NCBI GenBank assembly: GCA_963712765.1
Contig: CAVQIX010000001.1
Span: 1 to 64,000 of the forward strand
Origin: CAXMST01 sp963712765
GTDB taxonomy: Bacteria > Actinomycetota > Thermoleophilia > Solirubrobacterales > 70-9
Length of the DNA stretch: 64,000 nucleotides
Reading direction: 5' to 3'
In this document: positions 57,343-64,000 of the stretch, one piece after another
Layout of the letters: each line of letters opens with the position of its first letter
Numbering within the stretch: position 1 is the stretch's first letter
Made by a program: the position numbers and the translations under genes
Notes under the pieces: generated by a model
Told to the model about the DNA's origin: nothing
Database searches by the model: none
The model's input: only the letters and a program-made list of their open reading frames with translations

Positions 57343-59301
57343 TCAAGCGCCGGGTCGCTTCCAGACCTGTCTCGGCGTGCCCCGCAGCGCGGTGACCGTC
57401 GCCTCGAGCGTGTGAAGGTCGTAGGCGGCGGCGACATCCTCGTTGAGCAGCCGCTTGCCGATCTGATCGCGCCCGGCGATCGGCCCGGCGGCGAACAGGA
57501 ACTCGCCGATCGCCTGATCGCGGCGAGGCGAATCGAGCGAGTCGTAATCGTCGGGAAGGCCGGGGGTCCCACCGGCCACGGCGACGCGCCTGAGGATCGC
57601 GACCAGTGTCCGGGCCTCATCGCCCGGCTCGGCCTCGACCAGGCCGTGGGTTGCCGCCGCGGCCTCCTTGCGCCCGAGAATCGCCCTCCGCAACGCTCGG
57701 CGCTCGTTGCGAGGCAATGGCTCCAGGCCGGCGGCTGGATCGAACGACTGCGAGACGCTGCGCCCGACCACAGACCGCAGCATCTCGATCAGCGGCGCCC
57801 GGTGATATGCCGGCACCGCCCCCAAGAAGAGGCACAGCACGGCCCACAGCAATACGGCCGAGGTCCCGAGAACCACCTGAGGGATCAGACCGCCGACGTC
57901 CGCCAACAGGAAGGAGGCGCCGATCGCCACCGCCAGTGCGATCGCGGTCAGCATCGCCCGCCACGGCAGCTTGATCGGGGTCCTGCCCGACTGCGAGCGA
58001 TAGAAGATGAACATCGCCGGGGGGGTGAAGGCGGCGATCATCGCCAGCGGCGCCCCCGGTGAGCCCAGCGCCTCGATGAACACGATCGCCAACCCGATGA
58101 ACAGCACGGCGGCTACCACCGCCCCGATGATGAACGGGATCCGCTTGTTCCCGTACTTGACCGACTTGTTCAGCATCCGGTAGGCGGTCGGGGCCACCAA
58201 TCCCGCCGCGAGCAGGGGGATGAGCGGCGCGGCGTCGGCGTAGGACTCAGGGGCGACACGGACTACCACCTCGGCGAAGACGGTGATCGCCAGCAGCACG
58301 CCGGTGAGCATCAGGACGAAGTAGCCGAACTGGATCCCGCGGGCGTTGCCCACCCCGTACTCGTCCTCGACGGCGCGGAAGGTCGTCGTCTTCTGCAGCG
58401 GACGCAGCGCCTTGCGGTAGCCCGCCGGTAGGAAGGCTGCGAGAAATCCGGCCCGGGATGCGAGCGTGTATGTGCCGAGGTCTGCGTCGGAGACGAACCG
58501 GGAGAGGATGAAGACGTCGGCGTAGCCCACGATCCACATCGAGGTCACCAGCGGGACGCGGATCGCGCCCTTCCGGTAGATCGCGATCGCCTCGCGCCAA
58601 TCGAAAACGGGATCCCAGGAGCCCCGGAGCAGGAACAGGGCGAAGAACGTGGCCAGGAGGGCCCCCGCCCCAGTCCCGGCAATCGCGCCGTTGAGGCCGG
58701 TCCCCGCCAGAAGCAGCGGCACGGTGACGATCAGCGTGATGATCGGCCGGGCAGCCTCGACCGCGATGTAGGGATAGGGCCGCCGCTCGAGCCAGATCGT
58801 GATCGAGGCGACCCGGTACAGGGCCCCCGCGCCGCCGGCAAGCGCTGCCCAGATCACCAGTGAGTGCTCCGAGCCCTCGCCGAGCAGCCCGTCGGCGATC
58901 GGCTCGGCGAGCGCGACCGTGAGCAGCGTCCCGATGACCGAGACGATCCCGATCAGAATCAGGCCGGTGCCGAGCGTGCGCCGCGGCGTCGTCGACAGCT
59001 CCCCATCATCGTCATCGTCATCGTCGTCATCGTCGCCACCGAAGGTCCGCTTCATCGTTCCCTGTTTGGAGGCGAGGGTGAACAGCAAGGTCATCAGCCC
59101 GGCGAGGAACAGCAACAGCCCCAGCTGGCCGAACGCGTCGGGGTCGATGAAGTTCGCGACGATGATGATCGAAGCGAAGGTGAGGATGTTGGAGACCACC
59201 ACACCGATCGTGTGGATCCCCGAATACCTGAGCACCTGTGTCCCGAGCGCTGCCCCGGTGCCCCCCGCCGGCGCGGAGCCCCCGCCCTTCGGTGCGTTCA
59301 A
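57343..59301 (-). CDS. Polysaccharide flippase (Wzx/MviN-like) with poly-Asp loop and C-terminal extension
   Basis: The 652-residue protein has 12 or more membrane helices in its first ~510 residues (NILTFASIIIVANFIDPDAFGQLGL), the pattern of MATE/Wzx flippases that move lipid-linked glycans. The loop near residue 90 has ten Asp in a row. A C-terminal extension of about 130 residues (AVLGRKEAAAATHG, LLNEDVAAAYDLHTLEATVTAL) is extra to the family. Its TTG start overlaps the sulfotransferase stop (TTGA), making it the last gene of the glycan operon. Probably exports a sulfated glycan intermediate. Confidence 0.85.
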   Translation of the reverse strand: MNAPKGGGSAPAGGTGAALGTQVLRYSGIHTIGVVVSNILTFASIIIVANFIDPDAFGQLGLLLFLAGLMTLLFTLASKQGTMKRTFGGDDDDDDDDDDGELSTTPRRTLGTGLILIGIVSVIGTLLTVALAEPIADGLLGEGSEHSLVIWAALAGGAGALYRVASITIWLERRPYPYIAVEAARPIITLIVTVPLLLAGTGLNGAIAGTGAGALLATFFALFLLRGSWDPVFDWREAIAIYRKGAIRVPLVTSMWIVGYADVFILSRFVSDADLGTYTLASRAGFLAAFLPAGYRKALRPLQKTTTFRAVEDEYGVGNARGIQFGYFVLMLTGVLLAITVFAEVVVRVAPESYADAAPLIPLLAAGLVAPTAYRMLNKSVKYGNKRIPFIIGAVVAAVLFIGLAIVFIEALGSPGAPLAMIAAFTPPAMFIFYRSQSGRTPIKLPWRAMLTAIALAVAIGASFLLADVGGLIPQVVLGTSAVLLWAVLCLFLGAVPAYHRAPLIEMLRSVVGRSVSQSFDPAAGLEPLPRNERRALRRAILGRKEAAAATHGLVEAEPGDEARTLVAILRRVAVAGGTPGLPDDYDSLDSPRRDQAIGEFLFAAGPIAGRDQIGKRLLNEDVAAAYDLHTLEATVTALRGTPRQVWKRPGA

Positions 59302-60272
59302 ACCGACCAGTCCACGAGCTCTCGGCCCGCGAACTCGCGCAGCCGGGCCGCGTCCTCGGCGAGCACCTCGAGGACCTCGTCCCCGAGCGCGTCGCGGATC
59401 TCATCGAGCGACGGCTTCGAGATCGGCTTCTTCAGAGGCAGGGCGACGTCGAGTGCGAGCCATGCGCGTCGTGGCAGCCGCCGCCCGAAGCGGGTCCGGC
59501 TCAGCTTCTGAACCCTCATCCCCATCCTCGTCGCCCGCTTCTTGCGCGAGGTCGAGTGCCGTACCTGCTCGAACTTGGGGTGTTCGAAGCCGGGGTCGAC
59601 GCCGGCGAATTCGAACAGCTTCCGCAGGGTCGCCGCACGATCGTCGCGAAGATCACAGTTCTCGATCACGAGGATCTGCTCACGCTCGTAACGGGGGAGG
59701 AAGCGCTGAAGCTGGGCGAAGTACTTGCTGCGCGCCACATAGGAGGTGTTGGGATGCAGCAGAGTCTCGCGTAGATCACCTTTCTCGCGGCGCTTGGCGT
59801 AGTTGTGGACGTAGTGGGAGGCGATCCGCTCGAGCGGGTCTCGAACCAGATAGACCAGCTTCGCGTCGGGGACGACCTCGGCCATCCGCTCGGGGACTCC
59901 CATGTGCTGCGGGAACGCAGTGTAGTTCGGTGAGGCCTCGCCCCGGCAGCGGGCTGAGGGATCGAAGTGCCTCGAGTACCACTGCAGGCCGCGGCCCCAG
60001 TTGCGCTCGGCGATGAAGAAGTTGAGCTCCTTCGGCGTCGACATCGAGACCTCGGGGTGCAGGCCGAGGTAGTAGTGCAGGCCGCTGGTGCCGCACTTCT
60101 GCGCCCCGATGATGATCAGATTCGGCAGGGTCAAATCACGCGAATCACCTTGCGATCGCGTCTGGGAGCGTGTCTCGCCGCTGCCATCCGCCCGCTCGGC
60201 GGCAGTCGGCTCGGTCGAAGCCGGAGCCTCCATAGATGGCCCTGAGGGTAGCGGAGGACCGGCGGAGCTCAT
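59298..60272 (-). CDS. Sulfotransferase (PAPS-dependent)
   Basis: From ATG 60272 the 324-residue protein has the PAPS 5'-phosphosulfate motif IIGAQKCGTSGLHYYLG, the second motif LVYLVRDPLERIASHYVHN (3'-phosphate site) and later FLPRYEREQILVIENCDLRDD. This is the Sulfotransfer_1-type that moves sulfate from PAPS to hydroxyls of glycans or lipids. Its ATG overlaps the stop of the upstream glycosyltransferase (ATGA), and its own end overlaps the flippase start. The N terminus is a flexible acidic segment, so the true start may be the ATG at 60233. Confidence 0.88.
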   Translation of the reverse strand: MSSAGPPLPSGPSMEAPASTEPTAAERADGSGETRSQTRSQGDSRDLTLPNLIIIGAQKCGTSGLHYYLGLHPEVSMSTPKELNFFIAERNWGRGLQWYSRHFDPSARCRGEASPNYTAFPQHMGVPERMAEVVPDAKLVYLVRDPLERIASHYVHNYAKRREKGDLRETLLHPNTSYVARSKYFAQLQRFLPRYEREQILVIENCDLRDDRAATLRKLFEFAGVDPGFEHPKFEQVRHSTSRKKRATRMGMRVQKLSRTRFGRRLPRRAWLALDVALPLKKPISKPSLDEIRDALGDEVLEVLAEDAARLREFAGRELVDWSV

Positions 60273-61849
60273 CCGGTCGCGTCGCTGTCGGAAGCTGCCT
60301 CGGCAGCCTCCTGCCGAAGGATCTCGTTCCCGGTCCCGATCCGCTTCAGCGGCCACGACCCCCGCCACGGCGAGACGGCGAGCTCGAAGCGCCGCTCGAG
60401 CAGATCGCGGTAGGCGGGGTCGTCGAAGTCGAGCCCGACCTCGGCGGCGGCCGGGATCCGCTGGAAGGCGACCCCGAGCTCGCGCATGGTCGCGAGGTCA
60501 AGCGAGTCGGTGATCACCAGGACCCGGTCGCGCGGGACGTCGAAGGAGTCGACGGCCTCGGTGAGCTCGTCGGAGAAGTCGCGCTCGGGCTGACCGAGCG
60601 CATAGACGATTGCCTTCGGGCGCCTGCGCTCGGGGTGGCCGAGGAGGTCGCGGGCGGTCAGGGCCGCGGCGAGCGGCAGTGTCGGACCGACCCGATGGCT
60701 GGACAGATGCAGCCAGCGCTTCAGCGCACTACGGTCGCGAACCGCGTGGCGCGGCCGCTTACCGCGCGCGAGCCGGGCCAGTTCCTCGGCCGCCTCGGCG
60801 GCCCCGTTGCGCACGAACACGCGTGAGCAACCATCGCGGAGGCGCTTCCGTTCGGCCGGATCCAGCAGTGCGCCGAGCTCGTCGCCGAGCGACTCGTCGG
60901 CCGGGCCCGAGACCGCTCGCGCCGCCCCCTGCTCTGCCGCCCAAGCGGCGCGGGCCGCCTGATCGTCGGTCTGTCGCGGCATCGGCACCAGCAGCGAGGG
61001 GACGGTGAACGCGATCAGCTCGTGGAAGGCGTTGTAGCCGGCGGCGGCAACGGCGAGGTCAAAGGCCTCGAAGTAGCGGCTCATCGGGAAGGTGGCCTGC
61101 AGCCGGACCACCCCGTCGGGCACGGAGATCCCTTCCCCGATGCTCGACTGCAGGGCCGCGATCTGCAGATCCGGCTCGGCGGCGAGGCGCTCGAGGACGC
61201 GCGCGACCGCCTGATCCACCTCCCCGCCCTGCCCGAGGTTGACCAGCGCGGTCGTGCGCTCCGGATCCAGCCCCAGCTCCGCGGCCGCCCGCCCGCGGTC
61301 GAGCAGCTCGTCGCGATCGAGGAAGACGATCGGATCGACGGCGACGACCTCGTCTCGGCGGTCGGTCGTCGGGCCGTTGTCGCCGGCGGCGGCGAGCTCG
61401 CCCGGCTCGAGCACCGAGTCGAATGCGATCGTGCGCTTCAGCGCCGCATCGTCGCTGTCGGGGCGCCACATCGGCCGCCGGCACCAGACCGAGCGAAGAT
61501 CTCGGCCGGAGGCGGTGAGGACGTGAGTCAGGGCGCGGTAGGGGTGAACGCCGTCGAAGACGACGAGGTCGGGCCGCTCGTCCTCGAGCAGTAGCTCGAG
61601 TCGCGCGCGGAGGCGCTGGTTCCACTGCCAGTCCGACCCTGAGGCCGGCCGTCGGTAGGCCGGGTGGTACTCAACCCGGAAGCCGGCGCGAGCGACGACG
61701 GGCGCGGCCTGGGAGAGGGTGAAGAAGAGCGGCTCGATCCCATCGGGCAGCCGCCGCGCTATCGCCATCGCGCGGTTGAGGTGTCCGAGCCCGGTCCCGT
61801 TCGAGGTGGCGAAGACGATCTTGCGCTCGCGGCTGTCGGAGGCGGCCAT
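60269..61849 (-). CDS. MurG/GT28-like glycosyltransferase
   Basis: The 526-residue protein has an N-terminal GT-B half starting KIVFATSNGTGLGHLNRAMAIARRL (compare MurG's GGTGGHIFP) and a C-terminal half with AVAAAGYNAFHELIAFTVPSLLVPMPRQTDDQAARAAWAAEQGAA, the donor-binding motif of GT28 enzymes. An extra C-terminal region of about 150 residues (ELTEAVDSFDVPRDRVLVITDSLDLATMREL) is not in MurG. It is coupled to both neighbours, so it is a central gene of the sulfated-glycan operon; the acceptor is unknown. Confidence 0.82.
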   Translation of the reverse strand: MAASDSRERKIVFATSNGTGLGHLNRAMAIARRLPDGIEPLFFTLSQAAPVVARAGFRVEYHPAYRRPASGSDWQWNQRLRARLELLLEDERPDLVVFDGVHPYRALTHVLTASGRDLRSVWCRRPMWRPDSDDAALKRTIAFDSVLEPGELAAAGDNGPTTDRRDEVVAVDPIVFLDRDELLDRGRAAAELGLDPERTTALVNLGQGGEVDQAVARVLERLAAEPDLQIAALQSSIGEGISVPDGVVRLQATFPMSRYFEAFDLAVAAAGYNAFHELIAFTVPSLLVPMPRQTDDQAARAAWAAEQGAARAVSGPADESLGDELGALLDPAERKRLRDGCSRVFVRNGAAEAAEELARLARGKRPRHAVRDRSALKRWLHLSSHRVGPTLPLAAALTARDLLGHPERRRPKAIVYALGQPERDFSDELTEAVDSFDVPRDRVLVITDSLDLATMRELGVAFQRIPAAAEVGLDFDDPAYRDLLERRFELAVSPWRGSWPLKRIGTGNEILRQEAAEAASDSDATG

Positions 61850-61851
61850 CC

Positions 61852-62769
61852 TCAGGCCTCCGCGGCCTTCTCGAGGGCCTCCAGCAGCGGCGGCGCAGCG
61901 TGGTTGCCCTCGGCCTGCAGAGCGGCCAGCAGGCGACGGTAGCGACGATCGACCCTGGCTCTGCCGACTGCCCCGAGCTGCTGCCGCCAGCGGCCGAGGT
62001 GGGCCGCCTCGGGGGTCATCCGCATTTCGAAGAAGTCGCTCATCCCCTCCTCCGGCTCGACGTCGAGGAAGTCGAGCAGCTCCGCGAGGCCGCGATCGCG
62101 GTCGCTCGCCACCAGCTCATCGAGCAGGATCACGCGGAACTGCCCGGCTGGGATCCCGAAGCGCGCTCCGTCCTCCTCGCCGCCGACGCCTCGATCGATC
62201 GCCCGCAGCCTGTCGGCCCACCACTGCAGGGCCGAGGAGACGTTGCCCGGCCCCCAGGTCTTGCCGGTGACCGAGGCCGCGGAATCGCGCCCGTCTCGGA
62301 GAGCGTGAATGATCTTCGCCTCCGGGAAGATGCGGAGCAGCGTCTGAGCCTCCTTGACGTTGTGAGAGGACATCTCGACCAGGGCAGGCTTTCCCCGACG
62401 CTCCCCCACCGGGCCCAGCAGATCGCCGACGAGGCCACGGCAGGCAGCGATCGGGTCCTCACCGAAGGCGGTCTCGAATCGCTCGCAGGCATCGTCGAAC
62501 TGATCGGCTCGCAGCAGGTTGTAGAGGCCGCGAGGTCGTCCATCGACGCGAACCCGGTGCCACCAGAACCCGCGCAGCTTCCGCAGAAAGCTCGAGAGCG
62601 TGATCCGGCCCTCGAGCAGGTCCGGCATCCCGCGCTTGTTGCAGTGGAAACGCGCTTCGATCGGGACGTCGGCGAAGTGGGAGTGGTGACCGATCAGGCG
62701 GGCGATCGCGTGGGTGCCGGAGCGCCCGGTACCGCCGATGAAGACCAGCTCAGGCTCAGCGCTTCCCAT
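61852..62769 (-). CDS. Sulfotransferase (PAPS-dependent)
   Basis: The 305-residue protein begins with the PAPS motif FIGGTGRSGTHAIARLIG, and has IIHALRDGRDSAASVTGKTWG (the 3'-phosphate motif) and FRVILLDELVASDRDRG. It belongs to the Sulfotransfer_3-type group, unlike the gene at 59298. It is similar over its whole length to its upstream neighbour at 62797-63786. It ends two bases before the glycosyltransferase start. Confidence 0.9.
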   Translation of the reverse strand: MGSAEPELVFIGGTGRSGTHAIARLIGHHSHFADVPIEARFHCNKRGMPDLLEGRITLSSFLRKLRGFWWHRVRVDGRPRGLYNLLRADQFDDACERFETAFGEDPIAACRGLVGDLLGPVGERRGKPALVEMSSHNVKEAQTLLRIFPEAKIIHALRDGRDSAASVTGKTWGPGNVSSALQWWADRLRAIDRGVGGEEDGARFGIPAGQFRVILLDELVASDRDRGLAELLDFLDVEPEEGMSDFFEMRMTPEAAHLGRWRQQLGAVGRARVDRRYRRLLAALQAEGNHAAPPLLEALEKAAEA

Positions 62770-62796
62770 CGTGGGACCACTCCCGCCGGATCGCTC

Positions 62797-63786
62797 TCAA
62801 ACCGGTTGGCGCTCGAAGGCGGCGCGGAGCTGCGGCGCGCAGTGGAAATCCTCGCGCTCGAGACGCTCGAGGGTCTTCTCGTACTCGCGGACTAGGTTGG
62901 CCTGACGTTCCTCGCTCAGGCCCTCGCGCCAGCGTTCCTTGTGGGCGGCGCCGGCACTCATCTCCTCGTCGAAGAAACGCCGCATGCCGGGATCGTCGTC
63001 GAGACCGGTGAACTCCCGGATCGACGCGTACACGCCCTCCCGGTCGCCGGCGACGAGATCGTCGAGGCTGACGGTGAGCAGCTTCGAGCGATCGCGCATC
63101 TGGCTGACCCCGCGCTCGATGTTGCGCAGCCGCCCCTCCCACCAGCGCAGGCCCTCGAAGCCGTCGCGGGGATGGGAGCGCTTCTGCCGCTTGGAGACCT
63201 TCGAGGAGCCTGTGTCGCGCCCGTCGCGGACGGTGTGGATCAACTTGGCCTCGGGGAAGAGCCGCTGCAGCGTCGGCGCGGCGGCGATCGTGAAGCAGCT
63301 CATCTCGGTCAGGCCGGGCTTTCCCTGCTCGGCCGTGAGCGGCCACAGCAGGTCGAGGAAGAGGTTGCGACATGCGAGCTCCTGATCGGTGTGGTAGGCG
63401 CGCTCAAAGGCCTCCACGGAAGCATCGAAGCGGTCGCGCGGGACCACCTTGTGCAGGCCGCGGACCTTACGCCCGAAGGCGAGGCGCTTGGCGACCACCG
63501 GCGCCACCTCGCCGGCCCGGATCCGCCGCCACCAGAACTTCTTCAGCTTGCGCAGAAAGGTGTCGAGCTCGACCCGGCCGGCGAGCAGATCGGGAAAGCC
63601 CTGCGGGTTGCAGTGGAAGCGGCACTCGATCGGGACCCGCGCGTAGCGGGGGTGGCTGCCGATCAGGTGAGAGAGGACGTGAGTGCCCGAGCGGCCCGTG
63701 CCGCCGATGAAGATCAGGTCGGGATCCGTGGGACGTTCGGCGAGCTCAGCCCCGCCGGCTGCAGCCTCTGCGGCCGGCGCGCTCAA
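62797..63786 (-). CDS. Sulfotransferase (PAPS-dependent)
   Basis: The 329-residue protein has the PAPS motif FIGGTGRSGTHVLSHLIG, a conserved ARVPIECRFHCNPQGFPDLL segment, IHTVRDGRDTGSSKVSK and LLTVSLDDLVAGDREGV. Similar to the gene at 61852 over the full length, with the same HCN and RDGRD signatures, so the pair arose by duplication. Its start overlaps the stop of a further upstream member (ATGA). It begins with an Ala-rich segment before the catalytic fold. Confidence 0.9.
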   Translation of the reverse strand: MSAPAAEAAAGGAELAERPTDPDLIFIGGTGRSGTHVLSHLIGSHPRYARVPIECRFHCNPQGFPDLLAGRVELDTFLRKLKKFWWRRIRAGEVAPVVAKRLAFGRKVRGLHKVVPRDRFDASVEAFERAYHTDQELACRNLFLDLLWPLTAEQGKPGLTEMSCFTIAAAPTLQRLFPEAKLIHTVRDGRDTGSSKVSKRQKRSHPRDGFEGLRWWEGRLRNIERGVSQMRDRSKLLTVSLDDLVAGDREGVYASIREFTGLDDDPGMRRFFDEEMSAGAAHKERWREGLSEERQANLVREYEKTLERLEREDFHCAPQLRAAFERQPV

Positions 63787-64000
63787 AGCGCACCCCGCGG
63801 GGACTCGTATACCGCGCGAAGCAGCGGCGCGCAGTGGATCTCGTCGGCCTCCATGCGCCCAAGTATCGCGCGGTAGGCATCATCGACGGCGGCCTGCTTG
63901 CGCTCGGGGACGCTCGCGCGCCAGCGCTGAAGGTGGGCGTTTCGGTCCTTGACCCGCCTCTGGAAGTAGTCGAGCATCGGCTGCTCGTTGCGGAGGCCGG
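63783..64000 (-). CDS. Sulfotransferase, C-terminal part (cut by window edge)
   Basis: The frame is open from the window edge and ends at 63783-63785, overlapping the next start by four bases. The visible ~72 codons include MLDYFQRRVKDRNAHLQRW and RAILGRMEADEIHCAPLLRA, matching the C termini of the two sulfotransferases downstream (ALQAEGNHAAPPLLEAL and LEREDFHCAPQLRAAF). It is the third member of the tandem set and the first gene of the operon visible here. The N-terminal two thirds lie outside the window. Confidence 0.8.
   Translation of the reverse strand, partial: GLRNEQPMLDYFQRRVKDRNAHLQRWRASVPERKQAAVDDAYRAILGRMEADEIHCAPLLRAVYESPRGAL

Noticed and set aside
1..64000. CRISPR array
   Set aside because: No regularly spaced short direct repeats with unique spacers were found; the boundary repeats are 0.6-11 kb apart.
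1..64000. Transposase, integrase or restriction genes tied to the boundary repeats
   Set aside because: None of the frames showed a transposase, tyrosine or serine recombinase motif, so the mobilising enzyme, if any, lies elsewhere.

Overview
The window is GC-rich DNA with mostly compact, often translationally coupled genes and many GTG and TTG starts. The initiator tRNA, the ECF sigma factor with a fused zinc-binding anti-sigma-like domain, the DrrAB-type exporter and the overall gene style point to an Actinomycetota genome. A deep lineage such as Thermoleophilia/Solirubrobacterales is my inference; no marker gene here proves it. The first ~470 bases differ in composition and carry an open frame with a CCCH zinc-finger spacing, so this end may be foreign or a chimeric assembly join.

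Layout. 0.6-10 kb: a DUF2252 gene, a class III aminotransferase coupled to a kinase-like DUF6206 gene, small enzymes and a two-gene membrane operon. 10-20.8 kb: a secreted S33 peptidase, an FtsX-type ABC exporter operon, AdhE and a second exporter permease/ATPase pair that converge. 20.8-33 kb is a disturbed accessory zone: gene-end fragments, two tRNA-fMet 3' halves, five copies of a ~45-base boundary repeat, a glycosyltransferase, a phosphodiester glycosidase, a beta-propeller protein, small genes, and the AI-2E/HdeD pair. 33-45.4 kb is ordered housekeeping and metabolism: TMEM175, tRNA-fMet, a secreted protein with DUF4389, Ppx/GppA, CrcB-DUF190, PdxH, an SDR, a TPP enzyme, an adenylate cyclase and two envelope proteins. 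45.6-57 kb: the DrrAB exporter, an orphan NMT1 lipoprotein, tRNA-Leu, the ECF sigma factor, a UPF0173 hydrolase, GNAT and rhomboid-like proteins, a GCS2 ligase, class I aldolase, a nuclease and CsrA. 57.3-64 kb: one minus-strand operon of four sulfotransferases, a MurG-like glycosyltransferase and a flippase, probably making and exporting a sulfated surface glycan.

The most unusual signal is a tRNA-fMet-linked boundary repeat. One interval (about 21,232-22,160) looks like a ~0.93-kb segment carrying a methyltransferase gene, inserted into a tRNA-fMet-like gene between its acceptor end and its T arm and bounded by inverted copies of a short sequence. Similar left-type boundaries lie at about 4,971, 10,274, 28,485 and 29,124, and a similar right-type boundary lies at 16,135. 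No transposase or integrase is visible. Around these sites sit at least ten truncated gene pieces, several of them copies of the ends of intact genes elsewhere in the window, so the zone looks like repeated capture and decay of short gene cassettes.
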